This document shows positions 1-12,329 of a stretch of DNA of 64,000 nucleotides, in pieces. Where the stretch lies: the NCBI GenBank assembly GCA_963930645.1, contig OZ005662.1, positions 80,854,841-80,918,840 on the forward strand. Direction: 5' to 3'. Origin of the DNA: Salticus scenicus. Lineage: Eukaryota; Arthropoda; Arachnida; Araneae; Salticidae. The stretch's first letter is position 1, and each line of letters starts with the position of its first letter. A program made the position numbers and the translations under genes. The notes under the pieces are model-generated. The model worked only from the letters and a program-made list of their open reading frames with translations. It was not told the origin of the DNA and made no database searches.

Positions 1-254
1 GACGGAATTCAACGGCGCTTGGCAGAAACTTAGATCTTCACCCAACTTAAAATTACATCTATAGAAATTTTCAAAATTATGATTAGTGTTTAAATTGTGG
101 GTAAAAAACGCCTGAGCATGCGCCATAAATATTTTTTCACTAAAACGCTTTGAATGGAAAAATAAAATATTTTAAGTTAAAGACTTTTTTATTCGCGTCA
201 TTCGCACTACAAATTATGAAAGGATTGAAATGAAGTGTTGCCATCTCAGTTTCA

Positions 255-575
255 TACTCTAGATAATCTTAAAAAAATCTAATTGTCGTATCGAAAAACT
301 GTTTACACCCCAGGATTCAGAAAAATCACCCCTTTCATTTGGTACTGAATTTGGAACGATAGGTCTGATATTTCTAATTTATTTTTCCCTTTTTGCGTTT
401 TTCCGTTGCCACTTAAATTTCATACTTCAGTTATTTTTTAAAAATCTAATTGTCGCATCAAAAAACTGTTTGCACTCCTGGATTCAGAAAAAACGCCCCT
501 GTCATTTGGTATCAAATTTATAAATATAGGTCTGATATTTCTAATTTATTTTACGCTTTTTCCGTTTTCAACCCA
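255..575. repeat. Two-copy tandem repeat, period about 167 bp
   Basis: Two adjacent copies share TCTAATTGTCG (278 and 445), a run around GATTCAGAAAAA and GGTCTGATATTTCTAATTTA. The copies differ at scattered bases. No coding sense is visible, and the short open frame over the second copy is chance. The bases before it (1-254) resemble dispersed repeat sequence seen again near 19575. Confidence 0.7.
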
Positions 576-2384
576 GATTCGGTAGAAGGTTTTATATTTA
601 TATATACGCATTTATATATTTTTTTTATTTTACAGAAATAAAATGAAACATTTTTAATTTCACGTGAATAATAATAAAAATTAGAGAGAAAAATACCTTC
701 AAAAGTTGGTTATTATTTTATTTATTTTTTTAAATCAGCTATTTGTATGTGGATAAATATTTTCACAGAGATATTTGGCATTAGTTTAATATTTTTATTT
801 AATTAAGCAGTACTTTTCTTTCCTGCAGTAAAACATTTTTTTTTTTTTTTTGTTATTATGTACCTTATGAGGTACTTTTATGTTCTTCCCTTAATTGTAA
901 ATGATTAAAATTTGGATTTTATTAAGATTTTTATTTGTATTTTGTAAATATCAGAAAAGAGTTTTTATTTTGTTTTATTTTATTTTATTTGTTTATTTAT
1001 TTTGTGCATGGAACAGCTTTAAAATTGGATCCCTTTGGCAAAATTTGAAATTCGGCACCGAAGTAGCTCGGACGTTTCTCGCCAAGATCTTTAATTACAC
1101 AATTGAAATAGCCAATTCAGTTCATCGCAAAAATGGCTTAAAGTATTTAAACTCACCAAAGGGTTCCCTTACTAAAGCTGTGCTTTTTGTATTTATTTAT
1201 TTATAATATTTTCTATTAAAGACTTCTGTGGTCACGAAATTTGGTGCGTAAATTGTTTGTATGCATCCGGCACTTAATGTAACTGGATTTCACGAAATTC
1301 GAAATCCCCATCCCCCCTCTCGGAGTCGTAGGGCAATAAACATGCGTAAAAACATGTTTTTCCGTTTGAATTCGCTTTGAATTATCTTAGAATGGCGAAT
1401 TTTGGTGTGTGGATATTGATTAAGTGTACGCATGAAAAACGGCAGTTTTTTGAGTGACGCAAGCGGAGGGACAAACGAGACGCTGCGAACTCATACGGCT
1501 AGTTTGACATCAGAGAGATTTGTAAAAGCCGACACTTAATATCTCAGCAAATATGCCATATTTTGTTCTGATTTTTTCAAAATAGTCTTTTATCTTCGGT
1601 CTTAATCTATCCTGAAAATTTTACATTTCTACATGCAGTATGTTTTGAGATCTGAATCTCAATTTAAAGCCAAAAAGGGAAAATGTGTGGTGTAACGATG
1701 TAAGGATGTAATGAAAAATATCTCTAAAACGGCTCGAAGGATTTTCATATAATTACTATATGCTGTTAATAGGATCTTTCTGAATCTAGTAACGTTTTCG
1801 TTTTTTTCAGGAAAACTCTTGTTTTTTATATAAATCGCTTTAATTTTTTATATAAATCGCTTTAAATATGGAACTATATTACTCCGCCAATTACATGTGT
1901 TTCTTCGGGTGAAAACGCTGTTATGCGGTTATTACTTGTAAGGTATGTGGGTTGGTTTGTTGACCGACTTGAATGCAGCCAATGAATTATTTAGAATTTT
2001 TTTTTAACGCAAAAGTACTTGTTTAAAATATTTATTGTATATATACTAAGTCAAATTCACTTAAATATATTTTCTCTTGTGTTATGAAAAAAATATTTTT
2101 GATTTCAAAATTTCATATTTAGTCAAAAAAATATTTAGATAATATTTTAAATAAGGAAGTATTTTGTAATTTTAGATATTCCATTTTATCATATTAATGA
2201 TGAATTTACAATTTTTTTAATTGAAAAAATTTTTAATCATTCATGAACATCGATTTATAATAACTGAATGATTTGCGATTCCTGTTCATGTATCCTTACG
2301 CGCCGGGAATGAAAAAAAAAAAAAAACAGCAAATAGAGTTTTGGCGCCATCTATCGTTTTTATTTAAAACATACTCTTTCGTAA

Positions 2385-2388
<4 letters not shown>
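576..2388. other. AT-rich non-coding stretch
   Basis: No gene is seen. Bases 1200-1700 are a diverged copy of the dispersed family that is tandem at 19.6-20.6 kb: both carry a CACGAA-TTTGGTGC segment followed by a CATCCG segment. The open frame at 901-1206 has the composition of random AT-rich DNA and no recognisable domain. Confidence 0.6.

Positions 2389-2427
<39 letters not shown>
2389..2427. repeat. (AT)n microsatellite
   Basis: An uninterrupted AT dinucleotide run of about 39 bases. Confidence 0.95.
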
Positions 2428-2428
<1 letters not shown>

Positions 2429-3192
2429 CTTTTTAAAAATTAAAAATCTCTTTTGAAAATACAGTTAGAGTTTATTCATTTATTTATTTTTCAGACTTTA
2501 AAATGACACATATTTTAAATATTGCCATAATCAATTTTTTTTTATTATTATTGAAAGCAATAATGACTAGGGGATGAAACACTGTTTACACTGTTTATTA
2601 GAAAAAAACAGTGTTTTAATAAACAGTGTTTAAACAGTGTTTTAATAAAACACTTTTAATACTTTTACACTTTTAATAAATTTCATTTTTCATGAAATTT
2701 ATTAAAATTCATGAAAAATGTGTCAAATAGCAATTATTAAAAACACGTCAAAATAAATAAATAAAATCTTTACTTTGAAACCAATAATAATTTATTAAAA
2801 AAAAAATATTCTTTCTTTTCTTTTTTTAATTAATTAATTTGTGCATGAAAAATTCTATTTCATAAATATATTTACAATTACAGTAAACAAAAAATCCGCC
2901 TTTAATTTTAAATAACTATTTCTACCTGTTTCTAAACAAGTTTTTTTTTTTTTTTTTAACGAAAAAAAAAAAAAAAAAAAAAAAAGTTAAATCTGTATGT
3001 ATATGATTTGAATATAAACTACTAGATGGCGCCACTACATTTAATTTATTTTTCTTAAAAAAAAAGAAAGAAAGAAAAAACTTTTAATTGCTTCGAAACA
3101 TGTAGAAATAATTATTTAAAATTAAAGGAAGGTTTTTTTGTTTATTGTAGTTGTAAATATATTTATAAAATAGTATTTTTACGCAGAAATTT

Positions 3193-3227
<35 letters not shown>

Positions 3228-3579
3228 CTTAACTTATATTTTCCATGAAATTTTTCTCCAGGTGATTTTATCTTATTTTTAAAATTATAGAAATGTAAAG
3301 CTTAATTTATATTTTGTCTATTTTTTCCCTCAACCGTTTTATATGAAAATGTATAGGAAGTAATTTTTACCTGCACTTTTGATGAAAATTTAAATTGTGA
3401 ATATTGGAGCAGTATACTTAGCCTCAAAAGGGGAAAGAAAATATATAAAGTTCTATTTTTAACATTTACTTGATTTTTTTTTTTTTTTTTTTAATTGTTT
3501 AATTTGTAATTCTCTAAAAAGAAATTTGCAAAATGTAAATTACGTAATTCTAACTTAAATTTGAAAATTTTCACTTATT

Positions 3580-3611
<32 letters not shown>

Positions 3612-4088
3612 TTTTTTTTTTTTTTTTTTTAAGAGTTTGAGAATCCCAGTCAATAAATTTTTCTAGTGCGAAGCTTCTCCATTTTGTTTCCAAGTGGCAG
3701 GCTACTTGAAAATTTGTCAGTATGATAACGTTTGAAATACTGAATTAATTCACGCTAAATTTGTAGTGTAGATTTATCTCAGAAATGTGTTTGATATGTT
3801 TATTTGCCAACTTAATCCACCCTCTTGTTTCCCTGTGCCAGCACACTGAAAATTTCAAATTTACATTAGAAAGGTTTTATGAACCGATTTGCTTAAAACT
3901 CCATATATACATAGCCTTCATTTATAAATCCACTAAGTCCATTAATAAATTGTAGCTGCCATTTTGAAAAAAAAAAAAAAAAAAAAATGGTGACAACTTC
4001 ATAAGAAAAATTAAATTAGTTTACCCTTCCTAGAAGCCAGAAGGACTTGTTTTAATTTTTTGATTAAAAACCACTAAAAAGTAATGAT
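2428..4088. other. Low-complexity AT-rich DNA with homopolymers
   Basis: The stretch holds long A and T tracts (for example 2941-2985, 3198-3223, 3476-3492), a small minisatellite built from AAACAGTGTTT (2580-2670) and a TTTC run at 3580-3610. No gene or element with clear ends is seen. Confidence 0.6.
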
Positions 4089-5210
4089 ATCAGTACAAAA
4101 AACCCTTAGCGGCTTAAAAGTTTGTGACGCCGCTACTTTGTGGCTATAAGAATTTGAAATATGAGTCTTAAAAATAATGATATTAAATTTTAAGTGACGC
4201 TTTGCAATTAGTTAAAATATACATAGATTTTCTTATTTGATCATTCACTTTTATCCTTTATTTATATTTATAATGCAAACGTAATATTTTAACTTGAAGA
4301 TCAGACAGATATATAAAATACACTCACTGATGCTTTTTCATTCGCATTTCAAATTCAAAATAACAGTTTTGAAAGGAATGATATAAAAATTCCAGTGGCG
4401 CCTCGGTGTTATTTTAAAAGATTTGTTTTTAGATTCCATTAAAATTACTTTTGTTTTGTCTAATAAAGTATATTTACACATTTAAACAGTGCTTTTAATT
4501 TTCAAATATACTGTCAAATAATTATACTTTCACTGAGTTAGCATTATAAAGTAAAATTATTTATTTCAATAAATTGATTTATCTTTTGCGTCACGCTATC
4601 CAAAACGGCAGTAAAATTTGTGTAAATGTTTTCTTTACGTCACACTACCTCTTTGAGCAAATTTTCACTTAGATGGACACTATGATACTATGTTTTGGAT
4701 AGCATGATGCAAAAGATAAATCAATTTATTGAAATAAATAATTTTACTTTATAATGCTAACTCAGTGAAAGTATAATTATTTGACAGTATATTTGAAAAT
4801 TAAAAGCACTGTTTAAATGTGTAAATATACTTTATTAGACAAAACAAAAGTAATTTTAATGGAATCTAAAAACAAATCTTTTAAAATAACACCGAGGCGC
4901 CACTGGAATTTTTATATCATTCCTTTTAAAACTGTTATTTTGAATTTGAAATGCGAATGAAAAAGCATCAGTGAGTGTATTTTATATATCTGTCTGATAT
5001 TCAAGTTAAAATATTATGTTTGCATTATAAATATAAATAAAGGATAAAATTGAATGATCAAATAAGAAAATCTATGTATATTTTAACTAGTTGCAAAGCG
5101 TCACTTAAAATTTAATATCATTATTTTTAAGACTCATATTTCAAATTCTTATAGCCACAAAGTAGCGGCATCACAAACTTTTAAGCCGCTAAGGGTTTTT
5201 TGTACTGATG
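4089..5210. mobile_element. 1.1 kb palindrome, hairpin or foldback-type MITE
   Basis: Two arms of about 518 bp (4089-4606 and 4692-5210) are inverted copies of each other with only scattered mismatches. The spacer (4607-4691) is about 85 bp. The outer ends carry CAGTACAAAAAACCCTTAGC on the left and its complement on the right. No coding frame is present. A clear target duplication could not be set: only AT flanks both ends. The length and similarity of the arms point to a non-autonomous foldback DNA transposon or a recent inverted duplication. Confidence 0.75.
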
Positions 5211-5299
5211 TACATTACGGGGATTTTGCAAAACTTCGAACACACCCGCTGAGGAAGGGGAAGTAAGAAGTGGGTAAGTTGTGCCGAAGACAGTGGGGA

Positions 5300-5431
5300 C
5301 CCAGACTCCTCACGTTGCGAGCGAGAAAAACCTCTACCAATCACAGCGAGAACTTAGGTTATTAATAAAGATATGGGATTTTGACAACTCATTTAAGTTT
5401 AATGTCCAGCAAAGCGGGCAAAGCCTGCTAG
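5300..5431 (+). mobile_element. Helitron 3' end (truncated copy)
   Basis: GCGGGC-AAA-GCCTGC forms a 6 bp hairpin (one wobble pair) directly before CTAG at 5428-5431, followed by T. This is the Helitron 3' signature of a hairpin, then CTRR, then T. No 5' end was found, so the left limit is arbitrary. Confidence 0.55.
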
Positions 5432-5850
5432 TATTTAATAATTCTAGAGCTATTATGAGATTTTTAAAAATTATAGAGAAGTAGTATAACACTAAATATA
5501 TAAAAAAAAAGTTTATTCTCAATACTACATATATATATATTTTTTTTAATGAAAAAAAAATCGATAACTTTATTTTAAATTATCGCAGTTCGATGGTTCA
5601 ACCATTCGTTTTAAAGGTATTGGCGAGCTCTTTTGAAAGATACCCATCATGAAAATTTACTCCCCTCGAGGGGGGAGGGGGGGGGGCGAGGCTCCTACAT
5701 ACACAAATTTTCTTTCCGAGTTGACTATCTCTATTACAAAAAATATATATTCGTTTCATTTGGTTTAGTGCAGTCTATAGACGTTAAAAGCTTACTGTAG
5801 CATCCCTATATGATACACATTTAGAATACCGAGTTTGGAATGTCTGTTAC
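5432..5850. other. Non-coding stretch with a dispersed repeat fragment
   Basis: Bases 5560-5700 are an inverted copy of the repeat that is tandem at 23.35-24.24 kb. They share the AAAGGTATTG segment, the GAAAGATACCCATC segment and a G-rich CTCGAGGGG block. No gene is seen. Confidence 0.6.
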
Positions 5851-5852
5851 TA

Positions 5853-7413
5853 CAGTGCGTATCGAAATGATAGGTCCACCCCCATTTTTCAAAATTTCGA
5901 CTCTCAATTGAGAATAAGAATCACTTTTTTGGTAGAAATAATTAATCAGTAATTGTTATAACAATTTATGAAGAAATTTATTTAAAATAAATAATTCCTC
6001 TTTATTTTATGCAAATTTTCATTTTCAGTTCGTTTCGAAAAGATAGGTCCGCCTTCAGAAATTTTGCACCAATCACGTTTATTTTCAAAAAAATTGCATA
6101 AATATCGTTGGTTAATCTTACTGCGGGATTATGCTGGCTGCTGTTGAGGTATTTAAACAGATTTGAACATCACGTTGTAATCAAACGAAATGGGTCGTCG
6201 TTGCAGTCTTTCGCTGGTTGAGGAGGGGAAAATTGATGCATTTAAAACGTGTAGAAAATCGAATAGAGAAATAGGTAAACTTTTAAACCGATCACATAAT
6301 GTTGTAAACAATTATTTGCGACTTAGAAATGCTTATGGAAGTAAAAAATCATCTGGCCGCCCGTCAAAAGTGACTCTCCGACAAAGAAGGACTATCGTAA
6401 AGGAGTTAAAATCTGGAAATATGAGCTTATCCACTGTGGCCAGACAACAAAACCCTCCAATATCAAAATCTACAGTCCATAGAGTGGTAAAGAAGTTCGG
6501 CAATATAGTTTACGTGAAGAGGAAAGCGGCTCCGAAATTGACTAAAAAGCACAAAGAAAAGAGATTGAAATTCGCACATGAAGTGATGTCCTGGAAACAA
6601 GATTAGCATCGTGTGATATTCAGTGATGAAAAGAAATTCAACCTGGATGGTCCAGATGGTTGGCAGTACTACTGGCACGATCTGCGTAACGATAAACAGA
6701 TATTCTCGAAGAGGCAAGCTGGTGGTGGTTCAGGTATGGTATGGGCCGGATTCGGAGGTGCAGGAAAAACTGATATAGCATTTGTAGACAACCGTTTGAA
6801 TGCTGCAGGCTATCAACAGCTGCTTGAACAATATTTTCTTCCACAAGCAGAGCACATTAGGGGTCCATTCTTCATGTTCCAACAAGACAATGCTCCTGTG
6901 CACACTGCAAAGTCCACTTTCGAATGGTTTCTGGATAATGGTGTACATGTTATCGATTGACCACCTTGCAGCCCCGGCCTGAATCCGGTAGAAAACATGT
7001 GGGGTATACTCGCAAGAGCAGTGTATGCAGGCGGAAGGCAGTACAACAGTACTGCAGACTTGAAAAAGGCTATTTCCTCCGAATGGTCAAAAATCGAGAA
7101 AAAGTGTTTGCAAAAACTTGTAGAAATTATGCCGAATAGGATTTATGAGCTTATTCTAAAACAAGGTGGAAAAATTTCTTATTAATTCAACATTAATTTT
7201 ATGCTTGGTTCAGTGGACCTATCTTTTTGAAACAGCTTTTTCCTGTAATTTTTGTTTTCCTTATTATTCCTATTATTTGTATATTATTCATGTATTATTT
7301 TACATTGAATGAAGTAATGTAGTTTATAAAATAGTACTTTGTACACAATAAAACCTTTTTTACCAACATAACTTTCGTTTTTACTGGTGGACCTATCATT
7401 TCGACACGCACTG
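5853..7413 (+). mobile_element. Complete Tc1-like DNA transposon, IR/DR type
   Basis: The element is bounded by TA duplications (5851-5852 and 7414-7415). The outer inverted repeats begin CAGTGCGTATCGAAATGATA on the left and match the complement of the right end with few mismatches. A second, inner copy of the motif (AAAGATAGGTCC at 6039-6050; complement at 7216-7228) lies about 175 bp inside each end. This is the two-site IR/DR layout known from Tc1-like elements. Length is 1561 bp. It carries one transposase frame with two stop codons, so this copy cannot be autonomous. Its flanks belong to a dispersed repeat. Confidence 0.93.
6190..7185 (+). pseudogene. Tc1-family transposase, DD34E, two in-frame stops
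   Basis: This is a cut-and-paste transposase of the IS630/Tc1/mariner superfamily, acting at TA targets. The frame is unbroken for 332 codons except for TAG at codon 139 (6604-6606) and TGA at codon 257 (6958-6960). Residues 10-50 and 75-105 look like the paired helix-turn-helix DNA-binding region, with a GRPSK AT-hook-like linker between them. The catalytic triad is D146 (FSDEKKFN), D233 (QQDNAPVH) and E268 (PGLNPVENMW), with 34 residues between the last two. Length matches the family (about 330-340). Both stops fall where relatives carry tryptophan, so each is probably a single G-to-A change from TGG. The rest of the frame is intact, which suggests recent decay. Confidence 0.92.
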
Positions 7414-7652
7414 TATTTGTTCTTGAGATATGCTGATAACAGACACAGAGACCATTCGCTAAAAACATGATTTTCGTATTCAGGGGACCTCAGAACATGT
7501 AAATATAACAAAAACTCACTCGACCCTAAAACAATACTTTCTCGACCCTATGGGTAAGAGAAAGTAAAAACAGTGGTTCCGGGATGTAAATATACCAGTC
7601 AAACTGATTAAAGAAACCGTGTTCAACTTTGAGAAGGGATGGGATAAAAATA

Positions 7653-8423
7653 CCGGTAGATCCAAAAGTCAGGACAAACTTTAAAAATGAATAATTCGAA
7701 AACGAATCAAGATACAGAGATACGGTGTTCACCAAACGGATGGATAAGAAGCCGGGTTTTGTGTGGCAACGAAAAAAAAAATAGTTTTGTTGGCGACCAA
7801 CAGATGGCGCTGTCGGATTTCTGATGTAGGATTATGCAAAGCAACAAACGATATAAAAAGGAGCAACTGCGGCAGGTAATGGTTGTCGGAGCTTACATGC
7901 ATCGAAACATCGCATTCTCAGCCGCTACTTTAATCACGCATGGCCTCCAAGATCTCCCGATCTGACACCCTGTGACTTTTGGCTGTGGGGATTCTTAAAG
8001 TCAAAAGTGTACCGTGACCAACCGGAATCACTAGCAGCACTGAAAGATGACATCCGCCAAAATGTGTCTGCCATTACGCAAGAAATGCTACTAAATCCTG
8101 TGAACGGTGTGGTGAATCGTCTCAGTTCTGTACTTCTGAACGATGGACAGCACATTGAGCAGTTATTGTAGTAGTACTAATTAACTGTAATTAAATTGAC
8201 TTGTAAGTTATCAACACTTTTTTCATTTGTAAATCATCTTTTGGTGAAATAAAACACTATAGCGCCATCTGTTGGTCGCCAACAGAACTATTTTTTTTTT
8301 TTTCCGTTGCCACACAAAACCCGGTTTCTTTTTCATCCGTTTGGTGAAAACCGTATCTTTGTATCTTGATTCGTTTTCGAATTATTCAGTTTTAAAATTT
8401 GTCTTGACTTTTGGATCACCCGG
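7653..8423 (+). mobile_element. Deleted mariner-type element with about 165 bp terminal repeats
   Basis: TA flanks both ends (7651-7652, 8424-8425). Left and right arms (7653-7817, 8263-8423) are inverted copies. Each contains a GATCCAAAAGTC segment near the end, a GAATAATTCGAAAACGAATC segment and, at the inner edge, TTGGCGACCAACAGATGGCG or its complement. Only the 3' part of a transposase remains between the arms, so this is an internal deletion derivative. Confidence 0.85.
7881..8171 (+). pseudogene. C-terminal fragment of a mariner-type transposase
   Basis: The frame runs without a stop to TAG at 8169-8171. It contains AWPPRSPDLTPCDFWLWG, the third catalytic block of mariner-like transposases, where the Asp of SPD is the last metal ligand. 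The tail ends with GQHIEQLL, as is usual for this arthropod group. The N-terminal DNA-binding domain and the first two catalytic Asp residues are missing. It sits between the matching terminal repeats of the 771 bp element, so the loss came from an internal deletion. Confidence 0.8.
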
Positions 8424-8531
8424 TATATTTCTTTCATTTTCATTTAATATGTTTAAATTTTTCACACTTTTCTTCTACAATTAAAGGAAATAAAAAATAA
8501 TATATGGAGATAGATAAAATGAAGAAGATAC

Positions 8532-8702
8532 CTCTCACTCTCTCTTTTACACACTCATGATCAGAAAACTTTTTGAATGGTATTGAATCTTGACAAGTCG
8601 GGCATTCAGTGGGTCTATCTTGGCACTCCTGCTCGTGAATTGAAATATGCGTTCTATCAAATTCTTGTTTGCAATAAGAACACTTGGGTTTCACCCTGCT
8701 TT
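8532..8702 (-). CDS. Internal exon with TRAF-type zinc fingers
   Basis: The reading frame contains CSYCKQEF...HISIHEQEC followed by CPTCQDSIPFKKFSDHEC, two Cys/His clusters of the TRAF-type zinc-finger kind. These bind zinc and mediate protein contacts in TRAF and related signalling or ubiquitin-ligase proteins. Splice signals fit an internal exon. A pyrimidine-rich tract and TTTCTATAG (acceptor, AG at 8704-8703) lie upstream, and GAGAG/GTATCT (donor, GT at 8531-8530) lies downstream. The exon is 171 bp, or 57 codons in length, and its phase is the same at both ends. Beyond the donor the open frame turns into hydrophobic AT-rich translation, as expected for intron. It is one of only two regions here with host-like coding signal. 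The MATH exon upstream on the same strand joins it in phase. The full gene cannot be seen, so no symbol is given. Confidence 0.75.
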
Positions 8703-9566
8703 CTATAGAAAACATAATAAAAAAAAAAAAAAAAAAATCAAGATTACAGCGTTTCAGTAGCGAAATTTATTTTACTAATAAAATACTTTAAATATAATAA
8801 TGTACAGTCGGTCAAAAAAAAAAAAAAAAAAAAAATGAAAAAGAAAAAAGAAACACCAACGAGACCCTCACCTATCTCATCAGTAAATTGTTGCAGAAAG
8901 ACACCGAAGGTGCCATTCGTCAGGGGATTTTGTACTCTTTTAAGCTAATTGAAAAAATAAATTAAAAAATTGTAGCTTAAAGGGACGTCTCCATATTGAT
9001 TTTGTGTCAAACTTAGATTTTTTCAATGGTAACATATAATTTTGATTTCGGATATTGATTTTACAACGAATTTCATCCCCAGATATAAATTTGGAAGACA
9101 TATTGTGTATAAGTTTAGGAGTTATACACATCTAAATTTTCGAGTTTCTAATGTTAAATTCTAATTACACATTTATATTCATATCTCCCGCATTTTTATT
9201 TTATTTTATTTATTTTCGCCTGATTTTTTTTATCGTGTTAATAACAGGTTTTCCGAACATATTTATGAGTTTAATTAAGATTTTAATATTTTTTATATTT
9301 AGAATAAAAATTATTGAATTAATATTTTTAAAAATTTTGTATTGTGGCCTGTAATTTTTTTTAACAGAAATCGATTTCTAGCACCTTAAAATACGCGTAT
9401 ACAAATTTGCCAAATTGGACCAAATAGTTCTCGAGATATGCCCCAAAAACGATCGAAGATCAAATTGGGGGCCATATAACGATTTACAAGTAGCATTCAC
9501 AACAATTTTGAATTTTATTGCAGACGATATTAAGAAAAATAATTAATTCACTTTCATATTTTTACT
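8703..9566 (-). other. Intronic or intergenic AT-rich DNA
   Basis: No gene or bounded element is seen. Poly-A runs lie at 8720-8738 and 8816-8835. If the two exons belong to one gene, this is the 3' part of its intron. Confidence 0.5.
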
Positions 9567-10429
9567 TTCCGAACACTATAGTGAGGAAAGTATTGTAATC
9601 ATGTCAAAAATCCGAATTTGTGATTTCGATGTTTCTATACGTTTCGAGGTCCCATGAGTCCGTTTTCACTATTTTTATGATGATGTATGTATGTGTGTGT
9701 GTATGTCTCCGACTGACCACGCTAGCGTCTAAACGATTTGTTCGAATAAGCTGAAAGTTGGTGCGTATATTGTAAGTCACCATAGTACGAACCGTATTGA
9801 TTTTGGTGAATCTAGCACTTATGGTTTTTTTACAGGGACACCAGGAAAAATTCTTTATCATTATCGTCTATGGGGCCGCATAAAATAATTGAAATGGTTT
9901 ACTGATTAAGTGGTTAACACCATGAAGTGTATTTTCAGCTTTGTTGTGCGTTTTCTGTTTCTTAAAACAGGATTTTAATGAACTATAGTGATCTGTATGA
10001 TTAACAGATCAAATATAGCGCTATAAAAAAGGTGTGATAAATTAGGAATTAGGAGTACAATCGATGACATTTTCGTTTTTGGTCTTGCTTTGAGCTTTAA
10101 CTTATTTCTTCACTACTTCCTTCTATTCTAATATATATATATATGAAAGGATCAAAAGATAAAAATAATTAAAACTTTAAATTATTATTGTAAATTAATA
10201 TTAAGTGATAACTTAATATTAATATCTCCAGAATAACTCTTAAATTTAAGATCAACTTAATGGGAATTCTATTCTAGAGCCCAGGTAAAATTGGTTTTTC
10301 AGCAAAACATGTTATAACGTGGGAATCAGATTTAAGAACAACTTTTAGAATAAAGATTATGCAATCATTAAATTTAGCGGCGAAACATTGCAGAATATTT
10401 AATCACAGATGTCCGGGATAACCAACGAT

Positions 10430-11305
10430 AAAATGTAGGTGGGAACTAGCTCAGCTAACTACCCTATAAGTATTCATGAGGAGTTTGGGTTCGTGCCAAA
10501 ACTAGCGGTATTTAAGCCAGAAAACACGAGAAATTGTGGCGTATCAACAGACGTAGACCAAAAGCAGCCATATGTCTGAACTCCCACCTTTAACCTTTTT
10601 TGTGTTTTCTTCTCTCATCACTTATGCATTTATTTCTCCTTCCAATCGCCGTCTGGCATTGACTTCTCCTAGGAGATTATACCCTGTCCTTGTTCTTGTG
10701 CTCCACTGTATTAGTCTGTTCTCGTCCTTGTGTTTGAAAAAAAAAAAATGTTAAAAATACCAAAAAAAGTAAAATATTTTGCACTCAAAAAATACTTAAA
10801 TATTCTTGCTATCCTTAAAGTTTCTAATAGTATTGAAATGCTGTTCTTAACCTCTCTACTTTTATTTTATATTGTGTTTCCTACTTCTAAAAGCTCTAAA
10901 ATACATTTTTAATGTTTCTGTGTTCTCTTCTTATGTTCTTCTCAACCCCTTCCATTGCAGTGAGATTGTTGTTCATAACTCACTCCGTTGCATTTTTAGA
11001 GGTACCGTAGGATGCGTGACCCTCCCACCCACACCATCCGAACTGAAAATCCGAACCGAAATCGTGGCCTTTTCCGACATTGACTTGCCTAATGAACTCA
11101 TGTCATAAATCATACTACATCCTGTTTAAAGCTTTAACGGGAATCGGGACCCTTTGGGGTTTGCTGCGACTACGGCGGATGATCGCCGGCCACCGGCACC
11201 GTAGCTTGTTGCCGGAACTAAGAGCGCATATGCCGCTCAGGATGTTTATCAACCGGCCCAAGACTGCATCTTGTACTAATAAAGGATATTCGTTTATTTG
11301 CAGAT
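10430..11305 (+). other. GC-richer block, possible LTR or transcript remnant
   Basis: The block stands out from its surroundings by base composition. It contains a TATA-like GGTATTTAAGCC near 10508, a splice-acceptor-like CCTTCCATTGCAG near 10958 and AATAAA at 11278-11283. The spacing would suit a retroelement LTR or an exon remnant, but no matching second copy or target duplication was found. Its short open frames have no recognisable domain. Confidence 0.35.
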
Positions 11306-11339
11306 GTATCTTGACATAAATGTGTACTTGTCAACTTTT

Positions 11340-11740
11340 GGTGTCAATTTCTCAACAGGTGGCGTTGTGATATTGCAATTTCCACAATTTCAGAGAAGGC
11401 TATATCTCAGGAACTAATGCACGAATTCGCATATAAATTTATATGTAGAAGTGCCTCGACGTACATTAGTGTCTAACATCTTTTGGTGCTAATCTCTGAA
11501 CAGGTGGTGCTGCAATTAGTCAATATCCGTAATTTCAGGGAAGGCTATATCTCAGGTTCTATTGCGTGTAATCAAACAAAACTTAATATTAAGACCATTA
11601 TATGACATTATGCTGATTCAATTTGGATGCATATCAGCCAATAAGTGGTGCTGCTATACTGCAATTTTCCCTGAGTACGGGAAGGCTATATCTCAACTTC
11701 TTATCGCATATAACTGTACGAAATTTGATACATGACATAA
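11340..11740 (+). repeat. Three tandem 141 bp units of a dispersed repeat
   Basis: Three units each contain a (A)CAGGTGGYGYTG-like segment followed about 45 bases later by GGCTATATCTCA (starts near 11352, 11497 and 11635). The same trimer recurs at 18390-18735, and single or paired units occur elsewhere in the window. No coding sense is visible. Confidence 0.75.
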
Positions 11741-11869
11741 CCATTATGAAAACACATTTTTTTAAGCCTTTATATACAGAGAATAAAAGTGTCTTTCTTT
11801 TCTTATATTTAGTGTCAGTCTTTTCTAAGATGAAAGTCATCTTTATTACGGTCGATAATTTTAATAAAT

Positions 11870-11953
11870 AATAGGTTAAATAAAATATTTTTACTGGGTG
11901 AATTTCTATAGAAAAATATAGAAGAAAGTCTAGTAGTGTCCACAACATACTAG
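11870..11953 (+). mobile_element. Probable Helitron 3' end, degenerate
   Basis: CACAACATACTAG ends in CTAG at 11950-11953 followed by T. It matches the better preserved end at 24300-24368. The hairpin is weakened here by substitutions. Confidence 0.4.
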
Positions 11954-12329
11954 TTTTTTTTAAGTAGAGCCATAAAGATTCGGATATTTTTTTTCCCTCC
12001 ATAGTTAAAACAAAATAAATTTTAAGCTGTTACCACGTAAAATACGTTCAAAGTTAAATGACTGACATGACAATGAAATATATTTGGAAATGTTTTATAA
12101 TGTATGAGAACCGCGTGATTTTTCTTTCTTTTTACTTTACCTTTTTAATTGTAATGTTAAATAATGTGGAGTGACTCCACTCAACTTTCCGAACATTAAG
12201 TAATTAACAATTTTTTAAATAAATTAAAGTAAGAGAAGTCTTTAAAAATATAAAAGTTAAAATTATAATAGGCTGTTTGATTATTTTTACCCATGCAGTA
12301 TGTTGTTTAATTTATCGCTATTGCACTTC

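Noticed and set aside
11634..12002. 122-codon minus-strand open frame in the putative intron
   Set aside because: Lies on dispersed repeat and a Helitron end; the translation is low-complexity and has no domain.
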